Positions 12,299-20,539 of a stretch of 64,000 bases of DNA are shown piece by piece. This DNA comes from Mesotaenium endlicherianum (Eukaryota; Streptophyta; Zygnematophyceae; Zygnematales; Mesotaeniaceae). Position 1 is the stretch's first letter. Every line of letters starts with the position of its first letter. A model generated the notes under the pieces. The model did not search any database, was not told the DNA's origin, and worked only from the letters and a program-made list of their open reading frames with translations. The position numbers were made by a program, and so were the translations under genes. The DNA is taken from the NCBI GenBank assembly GCA_009602735.1, contig WELA01013696.1, forward strand, positions 41,488 to 105,487. The letters are read 5' to 3'.

Positions 12299-13768
12299 AT
12301 TGATTTACTCATATTATTCCTCTTCATTTTTAGGTTGATGCAACTCCTACTCCTGCGCCACCTGCAAAAGGACCTGGTAAAGGTGCTGCTGCTAAAGGGG
12401 CAAACAGAAGGCAGGCAAAGATAACAGGCGAGCCTGAACAGTGCTCAGGCCCTTGTTCAATATGGTTAAAGCAGGAAAGAATAGATCTCATCGAGGTAAT
12501 CTATGACTATCTAGAAGAGATAGGAGATAGGAGGTGGATGACAAATTCAAAGTCAGCATAAGCAGTTGGCAGAGATAAGTACTCTCCTACATCTTTGGAC
12601 TGGTGTAGACAGGAGCGCTCTTGCTGTGAAAAAGTTTTGGTTAAGGCTTCTTCCTAATCTGAAGCGCATATGTGACCACATCGCGAGCACCCCTAGTGGA
12701 TTCCCTGCATTTTTCTCCATGACTTCGCGTCAGCAAGAAGAACTGAATATGGTCCCTGATCGGAACTGGCCTTGCAAGGATGTGTACAAAGAGTGGTGGA
12801 ATAGGGCAGACAAGAAAGTGGCCTTTGTGAATCTTGGTGAGCAAGATCACAATGAAATTATGGAGCGGTAGGCTCTAGAGCAGTCAAGACTACAAGTTGC
12901 GGGTCAACATGTGAGAGAAGAAGCCCTCCCTACTAATCCATGGCCCGATGATTTGCCGACGTCTCCTCCTTCTCTACGTCCTGCCCAAGGCTTGTGTTCT
13001 TCTCCTCGCCTTCCTGACCACCGAGGCAATGGAGCGGCTAACAGTGAGACACCTCGCCCCCCTACTCCTGAGACCCCACCTTGTAATGAGGATGTTGCGA
13101 CCTCTGGAGATGATCTCACATCTGTTCCACACTTGACACCAGGATCTAAGAGACCGATCTCACCATCTGCTGTCACTAGAGAATCTCTTGATTATAGGGG
13201 TTCTTCGTTGGTATCTACTCCTGTGCGCAATAGCCTGCCTTTTAATGTTGGTGCCCACTCGCCTTCAACTGAGAATGCATGTGATGAGACTGGTGACAAA
13301 AATGTGGGCCAGTCAAAGCGTCTGTCTGTTGGGAAGAAGAAGAAGAAGTCCTAGGCACAGGTATATGCAAAGGCTTTTATTGACAAGCAGGCTTTAGATA
13401 ATGCTGAGAAGCAGGAGCAGATGATATTCGCTTTGTCAGAGGGTAACAATATTATGGCAGTAGCTCAGAGAGAGGCTACTGAATTGCATAGCAAAGTAGC
13501 CCAAAATGAATATGATGTGAGGGTTGCTCTTGCTAACCAGCGCAACGAGCTCTCTATGGCCATGTTACAAGAGCAGCTAGGTTTGAGCAAGGAGAAAGTT
13601 ACTGTAATGAGCAATGTGTGCATGGGTATGGTAGGTGCTTTAAATAATATTGCCGTAACCCTTGCTGGGGTTCAGACAGGGATACAGCACCCGAGTACTC
13701 AGGCACCTAGCCACTGTGTGAGTCCTACTCCTTGTCCTTCAGGGGTTGAGGTTGAACTTAATGATTGA

Positions 13769-14247
13769 CCAGAGTTAGCGTATCACATTATCTTTAGCCT
13801 TATTCAGTCGTACAAGCCAAACTTTGTATTCATTTCAGCTTATTGCTTCAGTTTTAGTTGTCTATATTAATCATTTTAGTACTTCCATATTTTCATAATT
13901 CCAGTACTTATATATTTCATTTCGTGCGTACTGCACTTGGCAGCATCATTACAAGTTCAATATATACAATCTTATTCATTGTTGTGCAGCTTACGTCATG
14001 AACGCGTTAGTGCTCACTCACAAGTTGTCTATGTGTACCACCTTCACTTTTTGCGATATGCGTACTATCAGGCTTAGTGTTCTTTGAGTTAGAACTATTG
14101 TACGTACGTACGTGTGCTTATTGTGCCAAAATATGTGCTGTTCTTGCCTCATATCAATTCTCCCACTTCTTTTCCCAATAGTACCCCTACAAGACGTATA
14201 AATTTACTCTGTTAAATATTGCACGCCTTATGTCGTTTAAGTGTTGT
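13769..14247. other. AT-rich spacer, no gene seen
   Basis: AT-rich sequence with scattered stops in all frames. It is likely the 3' flank of G1 and the upstream region of the methyltransferase gene. There is a short acgtacgtacg run near 14104. Confidence 0.35.
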
Positions 14248-14467
14248 GCTCATTAGCAGGTTAGTTGTTGTTGTATTGCTGTTGAATTCAACCTCTTTAG
14301 GTTATGGTACATGGGTTGCAATTGCTCATTAGCAAGTTGTGTATGTGTGTCCGTTTAACTCAACCTCTTGCGGTTGTGGTACATGGGTTGCAGCCACTCA
14401 GTACCAGGTTGTGTACGTTTGGCTATTGAACTCCATCTCCTGTGTTTGTGGTACATGGGCTAAAACC
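14248..14467 (+). repeat. Three imperfect 72-76 bp tandem repeats upstream of the methyltransferase
   Basis: Units 14248-14323, 14324-14395 and 14396-14467 each begin (g/a)ctca(t/g)ta(g/c)ca(g/a)gtt, contain an aactc(a/c)a(a/c)ctc-like core and a conserved tggtacatggg. They end about 170 bases before the methyltransferase ATG and could be promoter repeats or plain minisatellite. Confidence 0.65.
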
Positions 14468-14638
14468 TACGCATGGGTTGTAACTATATTGTTAACTGCT
14501 TCAACTGCCACGTTACTCCTCCGACATGTGTAATTTTAACCCGTGTAAGAGTACTGAATGTACAGGTGGAAAATGTAAGGCCAGTCCACTTTCTTTCATA
14601 TGCATTCTTGTGTGCTTCGTTAGTACGCAATAGGTATA

Positions 14639-15604
14639 ATGAAAATATGCTCTCTATTCACCGGAATAGGCGGCTTTGAAATTCCCTTCATTGCTGATGG
14701 GCATGACATCGTTCTTATGGAAGAAAAAGGTGTGGCTTGTCAAAAACTCCTGAATGAAAAGTTCCCAGGTATTCACATTTTGGCTGATGTTAGCAGCGTA
14801 CAAAATCTGTTGCATGATACAGACGTTGTCCTGGCAGGCTTCCCTTGCCAAGACGTGTCTTCACGATCAAACACATGTGGTCATCTAGCCTCGTTGCATC
14901 GTACAGGTCAAGTCTCCCATATGTGGCGGTTGTTAGAGCACACAAGGGTCCCTATTATTGTTCTTGAGAACATTTCGGGCCTGCTGACAAGGCGCACACT
15001 TAAAGAAAAGCCATACATTGAGCAAATTACGTTTGTGCCACACTCTCTTGGGTACAATTGGGCATATCGATGCATTCATTGTCTCTCATTTGGACAATTA
15101 CATCTACGGGAGCGTTTTATACTCGTGGCAATGAGATTTGGGGACCCCAGAGATATACTTTTATCTTCTGAAGTGCGTTGCTCTTCATCTGACTCATGCT
15201 TGTGTGCGCTGCACACGCATAGAGGAAGAGGTACCTATCATGGTGTGTGGGCTACTGGCCTTAATAAGTCAGCGCCATTTCGATCATATGGATTGTGTCC
15301 AACAATTACAGGTGGAAATTGTGATAATCTTCTTGTCATTCAAGAGAAGGGCCGCTCTGCACACCTCAACCTCTTAGGTGTTTCTGCAGTGGAGGTGCTT
15401 CAAGGGTTTCCTCTTCAGTGGACAGCGTGCATAGACACCGACAATGCTATTCCCGTGGGCTTGTCTACATGGATAGCCAAGCGGTTATGTACCATGTATA
15501 TAGAAAAGTATTCACCATCAGCCCATACAATGCTGAAACCTACCAACAAGTGGCCAAAGAGTGCATGGCAAATGAAGAATGCAGTCCGCGATGCTTCTCA
15601 TTGA
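14639..15604 (+). CDS. DNA (cytosine-5-)-methyltransferase, bacterial/viral-type, intronless
   Basis: This is an uninterrupted 321-residue frame from ATG to TGA. It should transfer a methyl group from S-adenosylmethionine to C5 of cytosine in DNA. Motif I is SLFTGIGGFE (residues 5-14, SAM binding), motif IV GFPCQDVS (67-74) with catalytic Cys70, and motif VI ENISG (110-114). Motif VIII is GQLHLRERF (152-160), which keeps RER but departs from the usual PQ. After a variable target-recognition region come a motif IX-like CPTITGG and motif X (GVSAVEVLQGFPLQW, then NAIPVGLSTWIAKRL). No BAH, chromo, RFTS or UBA domain is present, so it resembles stand-alone prokaryotic or viral enzymes rather than plant MET1, CMT or DRM. 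The length fits a minimal Dcm-type enzyme. All core motifs survive, which suggests recent function. Transfer from bacteria or virus, or carriage by a mobile element, are the main options. Confidence 0.88.
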   Translation: MKICSLFTGIGGFEIPFIADGHDIVLMEEKGVACQKLLNEKFPGIHILADVSSVQNLLHDTDVVLAGFPCQDVSSRSNTCGHLASLHRTGQVSHMWRLLEHTRVPIIVLENISGLLTRRTLKEKPYIEQITFVPHSLGYNWAYRCIHCLSFGQLHLRERFILVAMRFGDPRDILLSSEVRCSSSDSCLCALHTHRGRGTYHGVWATGLNKSAPFRSYGLCPTITGGNCDNLLVIQEKGRSAHLNLLGVSAVEVLQGFPLQWTACIDTDNAIPVGLSTWIAKRLCTMYIEKYSPSAHTMLKPTNKWPKSAWQMKNAVRDASH

Positions 15605-15625
15605 AATGCATTAGGACAATTTGCA

Positions 15626-16210
15626 ATGGTAGCCGGATTGCCAACCTCTCACATGGGACCTACTTCTGAGGAGCAGGCTGTTGCGCGTAAGGCTCTTGTG
15701 CGGTGGCTATTAAGGTCAAGGACAAAGGAGGAGTGGAGGCCATTTCAGTCACTACCCGAGTCGCTCAGACGTATCGAGGTGTCCATTTACGGAGATCAAC
15801 TACCAGCAACTACAATTGCTTCCCTACGTTCGACTGCCCCTTCCCAACTTGAGTGTCCAAATGAGCAGGCTACAAAGCTTACAAGCCATGCGTGGCAAGC
15901 GCTGGATCAACTGCTAGCAGGCAAAGTGCCCCACCTTAATGGCAATATCCGGGATGTTCCATATGCAACCATGTTTGGGAAGTTTGTAAAGAGCCATATT
16001 GCAAAAGAATCTGGAGCAAAGTCATTGTCCTGCGCTTCCTTGGTGCACTTATTCAACACTTGGTTGAACCTTAACCGACATTCCCACACAATGATGAAGT
16101 GCAGCCGCAAACACATGAGCATGCTGCTTGGTGTGCATGGGTTGCAGTGTAATAAAACGTGCAGACATCCTAGGGTCTACACAAACAAGGTCTATTGCAG
16201 CAGCACGTAG
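15626..16210 (+). CDS. Hypothetical intronless ORF 21 bp downstream of the methyltransferase
   Basis: 194 residues from ATG to TAG, same strand as the methyltransferase with only 21 bases between stop and start. That spacing is usual for bacterial, viral or element-borne genes but odd for host nuclear genes. The N-terminal third is helical and basic (KALVRWLLRSRTKEEWRPF), the middle has an LPESLRRIEVSIYG segment, and the C-terminus is rich in Cys, His and Lys (CSRKHMSMLLG, LQCNKTCRHPRVY), possibly a metal site. I recognise no family. It could instead be 3' UTR that happens to be open, though 585 open bases in this AT-balanced DNA is unlikely by chance. A partner or specificity subunit of the methyltransferase is only a guess. 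Confidence 0.45.
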   Translation: MVAGLPTSHMGPTSEEQAVARKALVRWLLRSRTKEEWRPFQSLPESLRRIEVSIYGDQLPATTIASLRSTAPSQLECPNEQATKLTSHAWQALDQLLAGKVPHLNGNIRDVPYATMFGKFVKSHIAKESGAKSLSCASLVHLFNTWLNLNRHSHTMMKCSRKHMSMLLGVHGLQCNKTCRHPRVYTNKVYCSST

Positions 16211-16742
16211 GCGACTTAACAGTATTGTGTGTCACAAATCACTTGTTGGTTATAGCTACTCTGGATAATCAATTATTCCACATATTTCAGTACAACGGAC
16301 ACTCTGGATTATTCATTCCTGCATATAAAAAGGTGAAAGCTGCACTTTCCAGCCCCTTCTGTACTCACGCCTTCGCTCTGGAGTAATTCACAGTGTAGTG
16401 AGTGACTTAAACCCTCCTCAGTACTCCTAAATATGTACATGCTGAAACGCGAAAGACATGGTACTGTCAACACATCTTCACATCTCGCTTCTACTTCTTC
16501 ATCACAAGGCTGCTAAAATCATCTCGAAAGCATGAATCCATAGTGCCTGCGCAATTCACAACTTGTAGTTAGTGAATTGCTTGTGACAGTGTACAAGGTA
16601 TAGCATACGACATTGGAAGTCTATCTATATGGGTATCTTGCAAGTTTGTCATTGTTCTATCTTCATGTGCACACCGCGTGCAATGTTGAGGTCCTGGTGT
16701 GAATGAGATTAGGATTGCATCATACCTTCTGAGCCGTTTGTG
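16211..16742. other. Spacer, no confident gene
   Basis: A 63-codon open stretch (16195-16386) begins without an ATG and looks unlike protein. Otherwise nothing was recognised. It may be a shared 3' flank between convergent transcripts. Confidence 0.35.
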
Positions 16743-17264
16743 TTAGAAGTCAGGGGGCAGGTGTATGCAATTGTCCTCGGCAAAAGTTTGTGTCACTCTT
16801 CTCATTTCCTCCTGCTTGCGTACCCCGTGCTCACCCCGCAGCCCATTTTTAAAGCTTTCGCCACTACTTTGTAATATTTTGTGGAAGGTTTTCGTGGTGT
16901 AACTGGAGGAAGAACTACTCATTTTCTGTCTGCGAAGGAACTCAATGAACTCTTTGTTTGTAGTTTGTAACTGTGACATGCTACACAAGTATACTCGTTG
17001 CTCAACCATTAAATCTTCTCCCAGTCTAACTTTGTTTTCCAGCTGAGCCAAGGACTGCAGTAGCTCAACATGCACACCTGAAGGAGCTGCTGATAAAACA
17101 TGTGGAGCAGTCACTCTCTGTGCAAGAGATACAAGCTTCTGTGTATGTTTGTATTCGTATGTTATCAATTTCAATTTCTGCTCTGCGTCCTCCTTTGCAT
17201 TGCGCACCACAAACTCTAACTCTTCACTCAAACCATCCAAATCCACGCGATGAGAGGTTGAACA
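16743..17264 (-). CDS. Coiled-coil hypothetical protein, probably an internal or terminal exon
   Basis: The minus-strand frame is open for about 174 codons and ends in a stop at 16743. No in-frame ATG lies near the start and a stop lies just upstream, so it is either an exon reached by splicing or a decayed gene. Sequence is strongly helical, with Glu/Lys/Leu heptad character (ELEFVVRNAKEDAEQKLKL, KEFIEFLRRQK), a Ser run (SSSSSS) and a basic C-terminal part. No family recognised. It points away from the G2 start at 17551, and the 290-base gap could hold a shared promoter. Confidence 0.4.
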   Translation of the reverse strand, partial: CSTSHRVDLDGLSEELEFVVRNAKEDAEQKLKLITYEYKHTQKLVSLAQRVTAPHVLSAAPSGVHVELLQSLAQLENKVRLGEDLMVEQRVYLCSMSQLQTTNKEFIEFLRRQKMSSSSSSYTTKTFHKILQSSGESFKNGLRGEHGVRKQEEMRRVTQTFAEDNCIHLPPDF

Positions 17265-17651
17265 CAAAATTTATGCTTCTCTGACGGACTGTGCAGGAGA
17301 AGCCATGGCCAATAAACATCTTACAGGGAAAGACCCGTTGAAAAATAAAAGTTGTTGCATTTGACTGCCTTGTGCATTTGCACGCTCGAAATTTTGGCAC
17401 AATTTTTAGAATTTGAATGTCAAGCTTTCAGCACGCGTGCGAAATTGTGAACCTTCGCAAAACTGTACATCGAAGTGCATATAGTAACCTGCAACAAGAC
17501 ACATTGTTATTTCCTCCGTGAGCCTTATTACAATATTATCACTTTGCAACATGGCAGAACACGTCGTTTTCCCGGGCTCAACCCACGATTCCCCAATACT
17601 CTTAGTGGATGAAATTCTTACTGTAGTCAATAATGACGCAGATAATTTGAT

Positions 17652-18614
17652 TGTAACGATTTGAGCTTTTTAGGCGTATTTGGGACGTTTTCTCAAGTAC
17701 CTAAAATACGTTATACTATTTATCATAAGTTATTTGATAAATGATTGCATCACATTGAATTATTCGCCACACACGTGTGCCGATTAATTCCCGGTCGATT
17801 GGCGAAACGACCGAGATACTATTGCAAAAAGCGTCGTAACGTAATTCGACTACTTCGCAAAAGTACGACATAATTATTCATAAAGTTACTTTGAATAATT
17901 ATGAGATGATAATCTAATTAATCATTGTTTGATTAAGTTATTTAGATTGTCATTATTACGAAAAATGGACAATCACAGATTTCGGATTACGACTAGTCGT
18001 AATACGAAGAAACTGTCCTATCGTTAAATACGAACAATAGTCGTAAAGTCAAAACAAACAGTCGTAAAGTCAAACGAAACAAAATATGCAATGTCGCTTT
18101 GCATCCGAGCGAATCTGAACCCGCGACTTTTGTTTGAAACGTTCACACCTCACCGATTGGCCAAAGAAGCTTCTTAAACAACCGGTTCATGACGAAAGCA
18201 TGTGTACGCGACTCCGCGATCAATCGCGACTTTTTCGGAAAGTCGCGAGAACGCGAAAACGCCCGTTTGGCGCGAAACGGTTTTTCGGAAACCGTCGAAA
18301 AGTCTCCAAACGGCCAACTGCGCGTTTCGAGCATTCGGCCGAATGGGACACGTCCCTTCGACCGTTTTCGTTGAACATGAACCAGTGCCCTAGGTGGTGA
18401 CTCGAAGCACTCCAGTGCCTCATGTTGTGCAGGTATAAATACCTGCAGAGTCATTGTGAGTGCAACTCTCACAAGCACACATTCTACGTTAGTTTTCACT
18501 TTCGCTCTTTCGAGTATTCGTCAATTTCCACAAGTATACAGATTTTCCTCCCACTTGAATTAAATATTCCTTGAATACCGAGGAAAGATCCTCTCGAAAA
18601 GCAGAAACGTCACA
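17652..18614 (+). repeat. 5' LTR of family 2
   Basis: TGTAACGATTTGAG to GTCACA, 963 bp. It contains several tcgtaa/ttacga inverted motifs and a tataaata box near 18434, with a likely transcription start in the bases following. Confidence 0.93.
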
Positions 18615-18615
18615 T

Positions 18616-18630
18616 TGGTATCGGAGCCGA
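18616..18630 (+). other. Primer-binding site, family 2
   Basis: TGGTATCGGAGCCGA starts two bases after the LTR; initiator-Met tRNA type. Confidence 0.8.
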
Positions 18631-18815
18631 TCTCGGTTTCTCCAAGGAAAATTGTTTGTTTTAGTGGCTGGAATATATTTTTGGGAAAATATATTTCGGG
18701 CAATTTTTTGTATTGGGAAGGTCACCCATCCCAGTACTGCCCTGACCCCCCGGTCGCTTATCGTGTTTCGACGGGAAATTTTTTCTCTCTCTTCCGGCGC
18801 TATCTCGGCTTCCAT

Positions 18816-20045
18816 ATGGAGGGCAACAATGGTGCCGCTGCGACTGCTGCCGCTGCTGCCTCCGCCGCTGCAGCTGCTCTTCCCGCTCCTGTCGTCACCA
18901 GCAGCGATGCTGGAGGATTGCCCGCCGAGCCAATCTCGCCGCGCACTTTCGAGCAAACCATTTTACAACGCTTCACGGCCTTGACGACTGACAGTCAAAC
19001 CATGACAATGGCACTTAGTACTTTGTCTGACGTCATTGGTCGTACAGAAGACCGTGTTAACCTCGCTGAAGCCACTCATACTGAGTTGGCCGACCTTGTC
19101 ACTCGCTTCGTTGCTGCCATGGACACTCACCCTTCGATTGGTCCTTTTTTACAGGCTGCCCAAGGGATGCCGGGCCCATCAGGGACCGCAGGCGACAACG
19201 CCAACACGCCAATCCCGCCCATCATCCTTGGGCAGGCCGCGGCACCAACGCCTTCGTACAAACCATCGCCGCCTGAAAAGTTTCAAGGCGGCCCCAATTC
19301 TGATGTACGCCGTTTTCTCAAAGAACTCAAAACCTTCTTTGCGTTAGCGAAAGTAGCCCCTGCCGACCAAGCCATGATGGCTTCCACTTTTCTCAAGGGG
19401 GATGCATCGCAGTTATGGCATGGGACTGAGAGGGGGCCCATCACTTTCGAGGAGTTTAGTACCGAGTTACGCAATTCTTTTGGGCGTCACAACCCATCCA
19501 AGATAGCTCGTGATAAGTTGCTTCTCCTCAAACAGACAGGCACTATCGAAACTTATATCAATAAGTTCCGTATCTTAGTCGCCCAAATAGTGGATGTTCC
19601 AGTTGATACTGGGATGCAAATTCACCTTTTTCGCTTGGGACTCCAGGCGGAATACGCTAATCGTCTCAACGCGAACCCAGTCACCGGTTTGGAATGGACA
19701 GCCATCGCCGATCTCATTCGTTATACCGAGACTTTAGCTCAAGAGGAGTCGGTCGCTACGCCTAAACGGGCCTCGCGTCCATCACGTCCTCCATCGTCCT
19801 TTCCTAGTACAAGTAAACCCGCCCCCAAGAGGAACTATCCTAATGGCGCGGGCCCTAGCACTCGATCCACTAGTCCACCTCCCAAGATAGGCAAAATAGA
19901 CAACACCGAAGCTCGCAATCGTATGATGACCAGAGGGCTGTGTTTTGGCTGTGGGAAGCAAGGGCATACGATCTCGCAATGTCCTACTAGGAGGGATTCG
20001 AGAAACGATCCCAAGGGGAAAGGCAAGGGGCCTTTAAAAGAGTAG
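18816..20045 (+). CDS. gag: gag of family 2 chromovirus
   Basis: From the ATG at 18816 the frame runs 409 residues. It has an Ala-rich start, a retrotransposon gag domain (about residues 140-290), a Ser/Pro/Lys linker and one CCHC knuckle (CFGCGKQGHTISQC) near 19940. The frame is also open further upstream but that part overlaps the leader. Gag packages element RNA into particles. Treated as part of a fossil element. Confidence 0.85.
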   Translation: MEGNNGAAATAAAAASAAAAALPAPVVTSSDAGGLPAEPISPRTFEQTILQRFTALTTDSQTMTMALSTLSDVIGRTEDRVNLAEATHTELADLVTRFVAAMDTHPSIGPFLQAAQGMPGPSGTAGDNANTPIPPIILGQAAAPTPSYKPSPPEKFQGGPNSDVRRFLKELKTFFALAKVAPADQAMMASTFLKGDASQLWHGTERGPITFEEFSTELRNSFGRHNPSKIARDKLLLLKQTGTIETYINKFRILVAQIVDVPVDTGMQIHLFRLGLQAEYANRLNANPVTGLEWTAIADLIRYTETLAQEESVATPKRASRPSRPPSSFPSTSKPAPKRNYPNGAGPSTRSTSPPPKIGKIDNTEARNRMMTRGLCFGCGKQGHTISQCPTRRDSRNDPKGKGKGPLKE

Positions 20046-20539
20046 CTCAGGAGCTAGTCGCAAAGCCTCCTTCTGAGCTTTTGACAACACGACTTAGTGA
20101 GCAGGAAATTCTAGGGTTTTGCGCGCAAGCCCCAAGAATCCTTGTTCACTCAGGCATACCCGATATAAATATACTTCGAAACGAATATATTTGTATGCCA
20201 GTGTTGAGCTTTGCTGAGTTCTTGGAACTCGAGTGCATCCATGATACCATGTTCTTGCACTTTCAGCCGCATGATCCTAACCTTGCCAAGTGTTACGAAC
20301 ACTTATCTCGCTTACGGAAAATGCACAAGTGTCTTGCACCAATATATATTGCTGCATTCACACATATTCGCGCGTACTTTGACCCGATTACTTGGTTTCG
20401 CGCAAGGACAGCAATGCAAAATGGGATTTTGGTAAAGGACCTCCATATTTCCCACATTCCTCTCAAGGCGAGGACGTTGCTGGTGATGCATAATGCTTCT
20501 TTGGGATTAAGTATGACATTTGAAACGAAAGTTTCAGGT

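Larger units (their letters stand above)
2549..13768 (+). pseudogene. Gene G1: spliced gene with possible Myb/SANT-like region, split by a retroelement
   Basis: Proposed exons are 2549-2920 (ATG at 2549), 3006-3074, 3263-3328, 12334-12495 and 12566-13768. Each proposed junction has GT and AG, and every intron is phase 0. Exons 1-3 encode Ser/Thr/Pro/Asn-rich sequence. Exon 4 has a Pro/Ala/Lys linker, then SIWLKQERIDLIE. The next part (from about 12566) is helical and Trp-rich, loosely like the Myb/SANT or trihelix fold, followed by a Pro/Ser linker, a KKKKK patch and a Gln/Glu-rich coiled coil. The 70-base segment 12496-12565 could be an intron or coding with a frame change. Two in-frame TAG codons (12869 and 13352) interrupt otherwise well-preserved coding. 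Intron 3 holds the chromovirus 3470-12298. It may be a decayed host gene or the DNA-binding ORF of a DNA transposon. Confidence 0.5.

Noticed and set aside
18143-18499. Long open frames on both strands within the family 2 LTRs (also 24875-25195)
   Set aside because: They arise from CG-rich inverted motifs of the LTR, occur in both LTRs and resemble no protein.
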